7,161 bases of DNA from Thermodesulfobacteriota bacterium (GCA_028275295.1 JAPWUY010000088.1:1-7161), one strand, 5' to 3'. Counted from the first letter of the stretch, positions 1 through 6,891 are shown. Notes: a model not told the origin generated them from the letters alone. Numbers and translations are program-made.

Positions 1-697
1 GGGAATATCCCGAGGACGAATAGCGCTTCCAAGCCCCACGGCTCATCCCATGGAGGCTCAGGATTCGAATGAGCTCAGCCCATTCGTCCCTTTCGGTTGT
101 CACCATTCCACCCTCTCCCGTCACTAAGTTCTTGGTCACGTAGAAGCTGAATGCCGCACCGTCCCCCAGACAACCGACCTTCTTCCCCTTGTACCAAGCC
201 TCCACAGCGTGGGCCGCATCCTCTATGAGAATGAACCCATACTTTTCCTTCAGCTTCCATATGGGCTCCATGTCGCATGGTCTTCCGGCCAGGTGAACCA
301 CTATTACGGCTTTCACCTTTTCGTGCTTTTTCTCGAGCACTTTTTCCACCTGTTGCGGATCCAAATTCATGCTTTTCGGGTCCACATCGGCGAAGACTGG
401 TCTTGCTCCCACATGAAAGATCACATTGGCAGTTGCAGCGAAGGTTATAGGTGTGGTGAGAACCTCGTCTCCAGGTCCAACGCCAGCTGCAAGAAGAAGA
501 AGATGGAGCCCTGCTGTGCAGGAGTTGAGTCCTATGGCATGCCTGGAACCGATGTAGTCTCTGAAAAGCTCCTCAAATTTTGCCACTTTCGGCCCAGTTG
601 AAAGCCAGCCAGACCTGATGGAGTCCACTACCTCCTGTATCTCCTCCTCACCTATAGCTGGGCTTCCGAAAACTATAAAGGGCTCCTCTTCTCTCAT
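1..697 (-). CDS. DegT/DnrJ/EryC1 (ArnB-like) PLP-dependent sugar aminotransferase, C-terminus cut by window edge
   Basis: By family this enzyme transfers an amino group, usually from glutamate, to a keto group on a nucleotide-linked sugar in the cytoplasm. The 232 visible residues begin with the usual N-terminal pattern (PAIGEEEI, then SGWLSTGPKV at about 29-38). The cofactor site is intact: EDAAHA at 159-164, with Asp160 expected to contact the pyridine nitrogen, and FSFYVTKN at 183-190, with Lys189 as the Schiff-base lysine. The stretch is strikingly like E. coli ArnB, including EDAAHAV and a following YKG. The C-terminal half lies beyond base 1. I chose ATG 697 because AAGGAGG sits 8 nt upstream; an in-frame ATG at 727 lacks a well-spaced ribosome site. 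A 162-nt gap separates it from the upstream glycosyltransferase. The substrate cannot be read here: Ara4N-, QuiN4N- and perosamine-type sugars are all possible. Confidence 0.93.
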   Translation of the reverse strand, partial: MREEEPFIVFGSPAIGEEEIQEVVDSIRSGWLSTGPKVAKFEELFRDYIGSRHAIGLNSCTAGLHLLLLAAGVGPGDEVLTTPITFAATANVIFHVGARPVFADVDPKSMNLDPQQVEKVLEKKHEKVKAVIVVHLAGRPCDMEPIWKLKEKYGFILIEDAAHAVEAWYKGKKVGCLGDGAAFSFYVTKNLVTGEGGMVTTERDEWAELIRILSLHGMSRGAWKRYSSSGYS

Positions 698-859
698 TCC
701 TCTGCCCTCCTTGCCAATAGGCACCATCTCCCCTTCCCACATTGGGGACCTGCCCCCTTTCTCCTATAGCCAGCAAGCCGCCGGGGGCCAGCTCTTGCCA
801 GGGCGCTTCCTTCCCCTCGAGGATACCTCCCGATTCATCTCGTCTTCAAAAAAGGTCGT
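698..859. other. 162-nt intergenic gap without a recognised gene
   Basis: This is the only sizeable non-coding stretch in the operon. On the minus strand it starts with a T-run just after the glycosyltransferase stop, but no strong stem precedes the run, so it is not a convincing intrinsic terminator. A TTGAAG and a TATCCT about 18 nt apart (near 850-820) each match promoter consensus at only four of six positions. Two weak short hairpins are possible near 745-800. A 24-codon reading frame lies at 764-838 but has no coding support. An internal promoter for the aminotransferase gene is possible but unproven. Confidence 0.5.
706..712 (-). promoter_or_regulatory. Ribosome binding site of the aminotransferase gene
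   Basis: The minus strand reads AAGGAGG, followed by 8 nt and then ATG at 697. It is the strongest and best-spaced Shine-Dalgarno sequence in the window, and it decides the start in favour of 697 over the in-frame ATG at 727. Confidence 0.7.
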
Positions 860-2014
860 TCAATGGGAACTGGGCCCAAGGAAATTCTCCATGGACAGTA
901 TCCTTTCGTAGAACTCCGCGACATTCCCAGCCTGTTTTTCCACAGAAAAGTCCCTCAGGGCACGGGCCCTCGCCTCCTTCCCCATCCTCTCCCTGAGCTC
1001 CCTGTCCAGGGCCACCCTCTCCATAGCTGAGGCCAACTCCTCGGGTTTCTCGTCCACCAAGATCCCGGTCTTTCCTTCCTCCACGAGCTCCGGAAGCATC
1101 CCCCTTTTCGTGCACACTATGGGTTTCCCCATTGCCATGGCTTCCCTTACCGCTCTGCAAGTTCCATCGGAGCCCGGAACCAGGAACACCTTGAAGTCCA
1201 TGGCCCGCAAATAATCCACGTAATCCCCTCTCCTATATCCAGTGAAGATCACCCTATGGCCTAGCCCCCTCTCCCTGACGGGCCTCACCATGAGTTCTTC
1301 CAGATGTGTGCCCCTCCCGATCACCATAAGCCTCAATTGGGGGACTCTCTTGGCCAAGATTTCCATCGCCCCTAGAACTAAATCCCAACGCCTGTGCCTT
1401 TGGACCCGGGCTACGATCCCACAGAGGATCTCGTTGGAGTTAACACCAAGCTCTCCCCTGACATCCTTTCCAGGAGCTGTGGGATCGAATCTCTCGAGGT
1501 CTATTGCGCCCTCTACCAGGAGCATCCTATGGTGAGGGAATGCGAATTTTTCCGAATCCCTCTCCATCGCCACCCGCGAAAACTCTATGATGCCATCGGT
1601 CCACCTTGCCATGAGCCACTTGTTGCCCAGGGTCCCCTTCATGGGCCGCGCCTTATGGTTGCTCCTTATGATGCGTAGGCCCATGGCCCTTGCAGCCCAT
1701 CCCCCTAGGGCGTGATCGTGGCTCAGATGGCAGTGAACCAGTTGTATACCCTCCCGCTTCATGAAGGAGGGCAATGTGCAGAGGTCCTTCAGTGTCTTCA
1801 TCGGATTGAGATACCTGTGGAGATAAAAATTCGTGAGCACCCTCAGCCCTCTTTTCCTGGCCTCTTCCGCCAAGGAAACAGGATACCCGTCCAAGGGGGG
1901 GCTGCAGGCGAGGATCACCTCTATCCCCAGTCTCCCCAGTGCGTGGCAGAGGTTCACTGTGGGCTCGGCTGGGCCTGTCCATCTCCAGTCGCTATAAAGG
2001 TGCAAGACCTTCAT
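860..2014 (-). CDS. Family 4 (GT-B) glycosyltransferase, probable LPS core extension enzyme
   Basis: This 384-residue protein has the normal length of a retaining GT4 enzyme, which transfers a sugar from a nucleotide donor to a glycan acceptor at the inner membrane face. The N-terminal half opens with MKVLHLYSD and has GPAE at 14-17, where the family usually has GGAE. The C-terminal donor domain begins around 196 with RVQRHRRWD (203-211), the position of the usual phosphate-binding R..K. It carries SDGTCRAVREAM (282-293), equivalent to the E-x7-E donor motif but with Asp283 in place of the first Glu (Asp283-x7-Glu291). There is no signal peptide or membrane span. The ATG overlaps the stop of the kinase gene as ATGA (2014-2011) and the ribosome site is weak, so coupled translation is likely. 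The fold is clear; donor and acceptor are unknown. Confidence 0.93.
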   Translation of the reverse strand: MKVLHLYSDWRWTGPAEPTVNLCHALGRLGIEVILACSPPLDGYPVSLAEEARKRGLRVLTNFYLHRYLNPMKTLKDLCTLPSFMKREGIQLVHCHLSHDHALGGWAARAMGLRIIRSNHKARPMKGTLGNKWLMARWTDGIIEFSRVAMERDSEKFAFPHHRMLLVEGAIDLERFDPTAPGKDVRGELGVNSNEILCGIVARVQRHRRWDLVLGAMEILAKRVPQLRLMVIGRGTHLEELMVRPVRERGLGHRVIFTGYRRGDYVDYLRAMDFKVFLVPGSDGTCRAVREAMAMGKPIVCTKRGMLPELVEEGKTGILVDEKPEELASAMERVALDRELRERMGKEARARALRDFSVEKQAGNVAEFYERILSMENFLGPSSH

Positions 2015-3708
2015 CTCTCGGTGTTTTTCCCACTCCTCAACACACCCAGGAGCTCATCTAGCTCCCTTCCTTTTGACCTAGCTCCCAAGTAGGTGGCCAA
2101 AAATCTCAGTTTCGTGAACCTCGAAACCCACCTAGGGCTCGATTGATCGAGTTGGGTCAGGTTTCTGATTACCTCCTTCACGGAGACCCTTTTCTCGAAT
2201 CTCACATCCTCCAGGTCCATTAGAAAGATCTCTTCCCTTCCTTGGACCTGTCCAACCAACAAATTGCTCGCCTTGAGGTCCCTGTGAAAGACTCCCTTGT
2301 CGTGCATCTTAGCAAGGAGTTGGGCCAGCTTCAATGAAACCGGCCTCAGAGCATCCCTTTTATCCCCCATGGTGAGGAGAAGATCCCTGAGGGACTCACC
2401 CGGTACCATCTCCATGACCACACCACTGGTTGCGGCCCTGGAGAGGAGGTTGGGCTTCCACATTCCGTAGCAGGCTGGAGCTGGAAGACCTCTCGCTCTG
2501 AGCCCCCAGGCTCCCAGCCAGAATCTCTCTGCCCTCCTTCTTGATCTGAAAAGGGGAATGGTCTTCCAGGTCATCCTGGGCATGAACTCCTTGACACACA
2601 GAGGAAGGGGGCCTTCTGGCATTTGGACGATTTCGACTCTCACCCTCACTTTGGTGTCGATCTTGATGCACTGACTCCCATCCTCCTTCGCGGATCTCAG
2701 CACCTTGGCCAAAACCTCCCTGGGCACCTCCCTGGTTCTTATTATCCGAAAACCTCCCCAGTTGTATTTGTCGAAAGATGAGCTCTCGTGGAGGCATCTT
2801 TTGGTCCTGCTAATCTCGTGTGTTCGACACATCTCCTGGTGAATCCTGGTTATTTCGCGCTCCCATTGATCCACCGGATCCGGGATGGAAGCCAGATCCA
2901 GATACTCCCGAAGGAATTCCCTCCTGAGCGAGGGATCCAAGTAAGGCCCCATGGAACCCAAAAGTTGCGCGAGATTCCAGATCCTCCTCTTCTTGTCGAA
3001 ATTGAATCCCACCTTCACCCTGTGGAGATCCAGAAGCCACAATTTTTGGTCGTATTCCCCAACCATCACATTGTCCCAATGGAGATCCATGTGGTGGATC
3101 CTCTTCCCATGAAGGTCTGCCAAGAATCCAGCAAGACGCCAAAGGAGGCCCTCGGAGATGGAACCTCCCTTTTCCAAAAATTCCTTCAGGGTCGACCCTC
3201 CAACTATCTCTGCAGTTGCGAGGATCCCTTCTGCTGGAAGAAAGAACTTTTTTCTCTCTGCAACGAAAAGGGGCCTTGGAGCTGGGACCTCCATCTCTAG
3301 GAGTTTCAAGGCCGTGCGACATTCCCTTTCCCACTGGGGCGATCTCACAGAATCGAGAAACCTTCTCCCAATAGCCCTTGGAAGGTAATGCTTTATGACC
3401 AAGGGGGGATTCGGGGGAATCTGCACCCTCAGTATCCTCCTCACCATGTTCTCCCTTATGAGTTGGACCCCGCTTTCCAACCCGCCAAGAAGAACGGCTC
3501 GCAGGAGGACCTCAGGCTCGAGGGAGCTACCATTTACCACTCGCCACCTCCATGGGGATCCCCCTTGACCCAAAGGTGAAGCCCGCGATCCCCCTTCTTT
3601 GACGCACTCCAAGGCCCCATCTCCTCCAGCAGAGCCCCCGGAAGGTATGCCTTTCTCGCCCGCTTGTAGGGAGAAGTTTTTCTGGTGAATCCTCGAAGGC
3701 CCCATCAT
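2011..3708 (-). CDS. Tandem two-domain LPS core kinase-like protein (Kdo/WaaP/InaA family)
   Basis: This 565-residue protein carries two protein-kinase-fold domains of the kind that phosphorylate LPS core sugars (WaaP, WaaY and KdkA relatives). Copy 1 (about 53-300) has VIK with Lys106, Glu127/Glu129, the loop HMDLHWDN (206-213, Asp208 and Asn213) and LLDLH with Asp227 as the metal-binding Asp. Copy 2 (about 315-545) has CVK with Lys373, Glu394, HRDLKASN (475-482, Asp477 and Asn482) and LMDLE with Asp498. Spacing is nearly equal in the two (Lys to catalytic Asp 102 and 104 residues), and the copy starts also resemble each other (WRWRVVN and WGGFRII). Typical WaaP or KdkA proteins have one domain. 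Residues 1-52 are rich in Gly and Ser and look unlike the family; a TTG at 3612 with GGAGGAG 8 nt upstream would remove 32 of them. It lies 15 nt after the WaaG-like gene. The target sugar is not known. Confidence 0.88.
   Translation of the reverse strand: MMGPSRIHQKNFSLQAGEKGIPSGGSAGGDGALECVKEGGSRASPLGQGGSPWRWRVVNGSSLEPEVLLRAVLLGGLESGVQLIRENMVRRILRVQIPPNPPLVIKHYLPRAIGRRFLDSVRSPQWERECRTALKLLEMEVPAPRPLFVAERKKFFLPAEGILATAEIVGGSTLKEFLEKGGSISEGLLWRLAGFLADLHGKRIHHMDLHWDNVMVGEYDQKLWLLDLHRVKVGFNFDKKRRIWNLAQLLGSMGPYLDPSLRREFLREYLDLASIPDPVDQWEREITRIHQEMCRTHEISRTKRCLHESSSFDKYNWGGFRIIRTREVPREVLAKVLRSAKEDGSQCIKIDTKVRVRVEIVQMPEGPLPLCVKEFMPRMTWKTIPLFRSRRRAERFWLGAWGLRARGLPAPACYGMWKPNLLSRAATSGVVMEMVPGESLRDLLLTMGDKRDALRPVSLKLAQLLAKMHDKGVFHRDLKASNLLVGQVQGREEIFLMDLEDVRFEKRVSVKEVIRNLTQLDQSSPRWVSRFTKLRFLATYLGARSKGRELDELLGVLRSGKNTER
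3621..3627 (-). promoter_or_regulatory. Candidate internal ribosome binding site for an alternative kinase start
   Basis: The minus strand reads GGAGGAG, then 8 nt, then an in-frame TTG at 3612. The spacing is ideal, whereas ATG 3708 has only a distant GAGGG upstream. Against it, TTG is a rare start, the resulting gap to the upstream gene would be 111 nt, and GGAGGAG is also ordinary coding sequence in purine-rich genes like these. It is a candidate only. Confidence 0.3.
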
Positions 3709-3723
3709 TTCAGGAAGTTTCCC

Positions 3724-4914
3724 TCAGGCTTCCTTTTTTCCCATCTCGAAGGAGGTGTCTCTTTTTCCTTTGAGTTCCATGGACTCCCTGTAGATCTCCT
3801 CAAGCCTCCTAGAATGATCTTCCCAGGTGAGGGGCTCGACCTTCTTTCTCGCCGCTTCTCCCATCTTCTTTCTCTCAGAAGGGTCTTCCAAGGCCAGGAT
3901 GTACTCCCTCATCTTTTCCGTATCCCGGGGAGTGCTGAGGATGTAGCCCGAGGACCCGTGCTCTACGAGCTGGGAGGCGCCATTTTCCATGGTCGTGATC
4001 ACTGGAATACCACTTGCCATTGCCTCCAAGACCACGTTTGCACAAGGGTCATAGAAGGTGGGATGGATAAGGATGTCGGAGGCGGCCATCAGGCGCTCGA
4101 GTCCTTCCAGGGCTCCCACAAAAATGACCGGAATCGCTATCTTCCGGAGCTGGCTCGCATATCTTCGGGGCTTTCCTCTCCCTGCAACTACCAATACGTA
4201 ATTGGGAGGAATCCCCCTCTCCAATGCCTCGAGTAGACACCCAAGCCCCTTTAACCTGAAGTTGTGTGCCGCGAAGAGCATCAAGATCTTCTCATTCGAT
4301 ATCCCGAGCTCATCTCTCATCTTGACCCTGAATCTTTCCATGTTTTGAGGATGGAATCTCACTGAATCCACGGGATTCATCACTACCTTGAGCTTTCGGG
4401 AGTTCACCGATGGGTAATGGGACCTTATTTGTCGAGCAGCCATGTCCGAGTTTGCTATTACCAAGGGAAGATCTCCTCCCCGGTATATCTTTCCCTCCAA
4501 CCAAAGGTTTGCCAGAAACTTTGCGCTGGCAAGAAGGAGCAAACCTCGCCAGACTTTGCTCCACTTCGTTCCCAAGGACTCCAGTTCTGCCCTGAACCAA
4601 GCCCTCTCCGATCCCCCTCCGGGTCTATGGACGTCCACAGCCCATGTGGCCCCGAATCCCTGCACCACGTCGAATTCCTCTTTTCTCAGTCTTCCCTCCA
4701 AGGCCAGTGCCAATGACACTACCTTGAGTCCCCTCGGGAACTTCACTATAGGGACCTGATGAATCCTCGCCCCGGATGGGACCTCTTTGAAGGTGTTGGC
4801 GAATATGTGAACCTCGTGGCCTTTCTCGACCAGAATTCTGGTGAGGTTTCTCGTGTAGGTCTCCGCCCCCCCTCTTCCAGCATCGAAATGGTCAATCACC
4901 AAAGCCACCTTCAT
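3724..4914 (-). CDS. WaaG-like family 4 glycosyltransferase (LPS core hexose transfer)
   Basis: The 396-residue product resembles E. coli WaaG, which adds glucose from UDP-glucose to heptose II of the LPS inner core. Visible marks are the N-terminal GRGGAE (13-18), VDVHRPGGG (93-101, matching the D-x-x-R-x-GGG signature of WaaG relatives), FRLKG (219-223, with Arg220 and Lys222 for the donor phosphates), GKPRRY (247-252), and DPCANVVLEAM (289-299). In the last, Asp289-x7-Glu297 stands where many GT4 enzymes have E-x7-E. The end is charged and has no membrane span. I chose ATG 4914, with AGGGG 5 nt upstream, over a GTG six bases earlier at 4920. It overlaps the preceding GT2 gene by 23 nt. A WaaG-like gene next to a WaaP-like kinase recalls the enteric waaG-waaP order. 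The exact donor and linkage are inferred. Confidence 0.92.
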   Translation of the reverse strand: MKVALVIDHFDAGRGGAETYTRNLTRILVEKGHEVHIFANTFKEVPSGARIHQVPIVKFPRGLKVVSLALALEGRLRKEEFDVVQGFGATWAVDVHRPGGGSERAWFRAELESLGTKWSKVWRGLLLLASAKFLANLWLEGKIYRGGDLPLVIANSDMAARQIRSHYPSVNSRKLKVVMNPVDSVRFHPQNMERFRVKMRDELGISNEKILMLFAAHNFRLKGLGCLLEALERGIPPNYVLVVAGRGKPRRYASQLRKIAIPVIFVGALEGLERLMAASDILIHPTFYDPCANVVLEAMASGIPVITTMENGASQLVEHGSSGYILSTPRDTEKMREYILALEDPSERKKMGEAARKKVEPLTWEDHSRRLEEIYRESMELKGKRDTSFEMGKKEA

Positions 4915-5692
4915 CTTCACCCCTAGGCCTCCCCCGCTCCAGCTCCCATAGCTTCAAGTACTTGGCGAACACATAGTACATGGTGGAGACCACGATCACC
5001 AGCCCCGGGATGCCGTCTCTGAAACCCTGCTTCAGTATGTATTCCTTCAGGAATCTTCCCAGGGGATGGAGAAGGGGCTTGTAAAGCCTGAATTTCGCCC
5101 CTCTCTTGTACATCTCCAGTGCCGACATATCGGAATAGCGGTCTATGGTCCTAATCTGATCCCCGAAACTCCTGTAGTTGAAGTGGAGGAGGTCGTTCTT
5201 TAGCCTGACCAATTTTCCCTCCACCACAACCTTGGCATGAGGCTCTTGTCCCGCCCAGTGGCCCGCTTCCCTTCGGAAGAGTCGCACCGACAAGTCCGGA
5301 TACCACCCGCCATGCCTGATCCACCTGCCCAAATAGAAGGTGCAACGTGGGACCAAGTAGCCCCCTACCTCCTCCCGAGCCTTAGCCAGGGCCCTTTCCA
5401 TCTCATCCCTCAGCGCTTCGCTCACCACTTCATCGGCATCCACCCAGAGGATCCAGTCGCCAGAGGCCCTCTCCTTGGCGAAATTCCTCTGAGATATGAA
5501 TCCGGGCCATTGCCTTTGGTAGACTAGTGGTGTGTATCTCCGAGCGATCTCCAGTGTGGCATCTTGGCTGAAGGAGTCCACAACTATTATCTCGTCCACC
5601 CATTGGACGCTTTTGAGACACTCTTCCAGGGTCGAGGCATTGTTGAATGTGAGGATGGTTGCTGAGACTCTGGATCGACCCATGGGGCTCAC
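4892..5692 (-). CDS. Family 2 glycosyltransferase, WaaE/KdtX-like (LPS inner core)
   Basis: This 266-residue GT-A inverting transferase resembles WaaE/KdtX, which adds a beta-1,4-glucose to heptose I in several Gram-negative cores. It begins with the GT2 fold (SATILTFNN at 10-18, IIVVDSFSQD at 35-44) and has the metal/donor motif DADE at 85-88, then HGGWYPDLSVRLFRR (127-141), a signature of this subfamily. The C-terminal part, with KQGFRDGIPG (221-230) followed by an aromatic hydrophobic stretch to about 248, probably lies on the membrane surface. The GTG start at 5692 overlaps the heptosyltransferase stop as GTGA; an ATG at 5683 would give a product three residues shorter and cannot be excluded, as neither has a strong ribosome site. 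Its 3' end overlaps the next gene by 23-29 nt. Family call firm; glucose and heptose I are inference. Confidence 0.92.
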   Translation of the reverse strand: MSPMGRSRVSATILTFNNASTLEECLKSVQWVDEIIVVDSFSQDATLEIARRYTPLVYQRQWPGFISQRNFAKERASGDWILWVDADEVVSEALRDEMERALAKAREEVGGYLVPRCTFYLGRWIRHGGWYPDLSVRLFRREAGHWAGQEPHAKVVVEGKLVRLKNDLLHFNYRSFGDQIRTIDRYSDMSALEMYKRGAKFRLYKPLLHPLGRFLKEYILKQGFRDGIPGLVIVVSTMYYVFAKYLKLWELERGRPRGEDEGGFGD

Positions 5693-6696
5693 TCACTGGT
5701 GAGGAGGAACTCTTCCGTTGCCCTCATCACGTCTTCGACGGAGATCTCCTCCAGACAGCGGTAATGTCCCAAAGGGCACTTCCTTCGCATGCAAGGGGAA
5801 CATGGAGGCTTGGAAGCTAGGATTTTATGGGGTCCCAAAGGGTGAGTGAGCGATGGATCCGTGGATCCGAATATTGCCACCACTGGTACCCCTAGCGCAG
5901 CTGCCAGATGCATGGGACCCGAATCATTCGAGACCACTGTGCTACAATGTTTCATGGCTGCAGCCAGTCCCTCCAAGTCCGTTTGACCTCCCAGGTTGAC
6001 CACACCTTTTCCCATCTCCACGCACATTTGACGGAGAACCGGTTCCTCGTCTCTGTTTCCCATGAGGACCACTTTCGCTCCCAGATCCCCAATGAGTCTT
6101 CGCCCCAACTCCACGAATTTGCGAGAAGGCCACCTCTTGGCAGGTCCGTAAGCAGCTCCAGGACAAATCCCCACCCAGGGGCCTTCTCCATCGTCCAAAA
6201 GGCTCCTTGCCCACCTCCACGCCTCCTCAGGCACTGCCAGTGAGTACCTGGGTGGAGTCCCTTCCCATCCCATGGCCCTAATCAACCCCAGGTAATGCTC
6301 CGAGTGGTGCTGGTTCGGACGCCTCTTTGGGACTTTCACCCGGTGGGTCAGTAGAGGACCCCTGCCCTGGGTACAGTAACCCCATCTCTCAGAAACCCCT
6401 GCCAGGCTCACCACAAGGGCCGATCTCAAGGAATTTGGGAATAGGACGGCCCTTTTTGCCCCCACTCTTCTGGCCAAGCGAACACGTTCCATCAGAGAGG
6501 CTTCCTTGGAATGCTCCCATATCCCATCGGCCAAATGGGCCATCCCGATCACCTGGCCCAGGGGCCCTGGACAGAGGACGTGCAAGTCCCCCGAACACAT
6601 CTCTGCCATTGCGGCCAGGGCTGGAAGGGACATGATGGTGTCCCCCAACCAATTGGCGCCGATCACCAAGGTCCTTCCCACTCGAGAGAACCTCAC
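5689..6696 (-). CDS. waaF: ADP-heptose:LPS heptosyltransferase (WaaF type, GT9)
   Basis: This 335-residue GT9 enzyme transfers L-glycero-D-manno-heptose from ADP-heptose to the growing inner core, probably as heptosyltransferase II. The N-terminal motif NWLGDTIMSLPAL (15-27) contains Asp19, the position of the catalytic Asp in the family. The donor domain has PGAAYGPAKRWP (179-190, Lys187) and SNDSGPMHLAAALGVP (256-271, Asp258), followed by IFGSTDP (275-281). Near the end is a cysteine cluster, Cys299-x2-Cys302-x4-Cys307-x6-Cys314 within CSPCMRRKCPLGHYRC, absent from E. coli WaaF as I recall it but familiar in WaaF-like proteins of other lineages. No membrane span is seen. The GTG start at 6696 overlaps the Trm112 stop; a second GTG at 6681 has GAGG 9 nt upstream and fits the family start equally well. 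WaaF is the likeliest assignment; WaaC or WaaQ cannot be fully excluded. Confidence 0.93.
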   Translation of the reverse strand: MRFSRVGRTLVIGANWLGDTIMSLPALAAMAEMCSGDLHVLCPGPLGQVIGMAHLADGIWEHSKEASLMERVRLARRVGAKRAVLFPNSLRSALVVSLAGVSERWGYCTQGRGPLLTHRVKVPKRRPNQHHSEHYLGLIRAMGWEGTPPRYSLAVPEEAWRWARSLLDDGEGPWVGICPGAAYGPAKRWPSRKFVELGRRLIGDLGAKVVLMGNRDEEPVLRQMCVEMGKGVVNLGGQTDLEGLAAAMKHCSTVVSNDSGPMHLAAALGVPVVAIFGSTDPSLTHPLGPHKILASKPPCSPCMRRKCPLGHYRCLEEISVEDVMRATEEFLLTSE

Positions 6697-6884
6697 TCCT
6701 CCAGGGGGGATGCCTCGTCTATGAGCATGATGGGTATGTCATCCTCAATGCGGTACACCAGCTTGCAGTGGTGACAAACAAGCTGGTTGGCTGCCTCCCT
6801 GTATTCCAGCTCGCCTGTGCAGCCTGGCTCTCTCACGCATTTGGGACAGGCTAGAATCTCGAGCAAGTCCTTGGGGAGAGACAT
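6693..6884 (-). CDS. Trm112-family (UPF0434/YcaR-like) small zinc-ribbon protein
   Basis: The 63-residue product shows the Trm112 pattern: LLEILACPKC near the start (7-16), CHHC (37-40), and the closing DDIPIMLIDEA (48-58). The two Cys pairs (Cys13/Cys16 and Cys37/Cys40) are a likely zinc site. A further Cys22 sits in an insert (VREPGC, 17-22) that I do not recall from E. coli YcaR. Eukaryotic Trm112 stabilises and activates methyltransferases; the role of bacterial members is unsettled, although E. coli ycaR lies near lpxK and kdsB, also LPS genes. The start chosen is ATG 6884, with AAGGAG 7 nt upstream; a GTG at 6902 would add six residues and lacks a good site. The gene lies 27 nt after the epimerase stop and its stop overlaps the heptosyltransferase start. 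Confidence 0.9.
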   Translation of the reverse strand: MSLPKDLLEILACPKCVREPGCTGELEYREAANQLVCHHCKLVYRIEDDIPIMLIDEASPLEE

Positions 6885-6891
6885 TGTCCAA

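Noticed and set aside
764..838. A 24-codon minus-strand reading frame in the intergenic gap (ATG 838 to TAG 764)
   Set aside because: It is very short, rich in Arg, Pro and Trp, has only a weak ribosome site, and resembles nothing I recognise. It could occur by chance.
845..895. Possible terminator after the second GT4 gene
   Set aside because: A T-run follows the stop on the minus strand, but the preceding sequence forms only a 4-bp stem around GGGCCC and is not adjacent to the run.
2788..3300. Plus-strand open frame of 170 codons opposite the kinase gene
   Set aside because: The opposite strand encodes conserved kinase motifs in this interval, and the plus-strand translation has no recognisable motif.
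2011..3708. The tandem kinase as an assembly artefact fusing two genes
   Set aside because: The frame is open through the join. The linker (about 300-316) carries sequence with no sign of a stop, start or ribosome site, and the two copies are too divergent to come from a duplication artefact.
3685..4236. Long plus-strand open frame opposite the WaaG-like gene
   Set aside because: It lies wholly antisense to a well-supported glycosyltransferase gene apart from its first bases, and its translation shows no recognisable family. Such frames are common opposite GC-rich genes with few stops.
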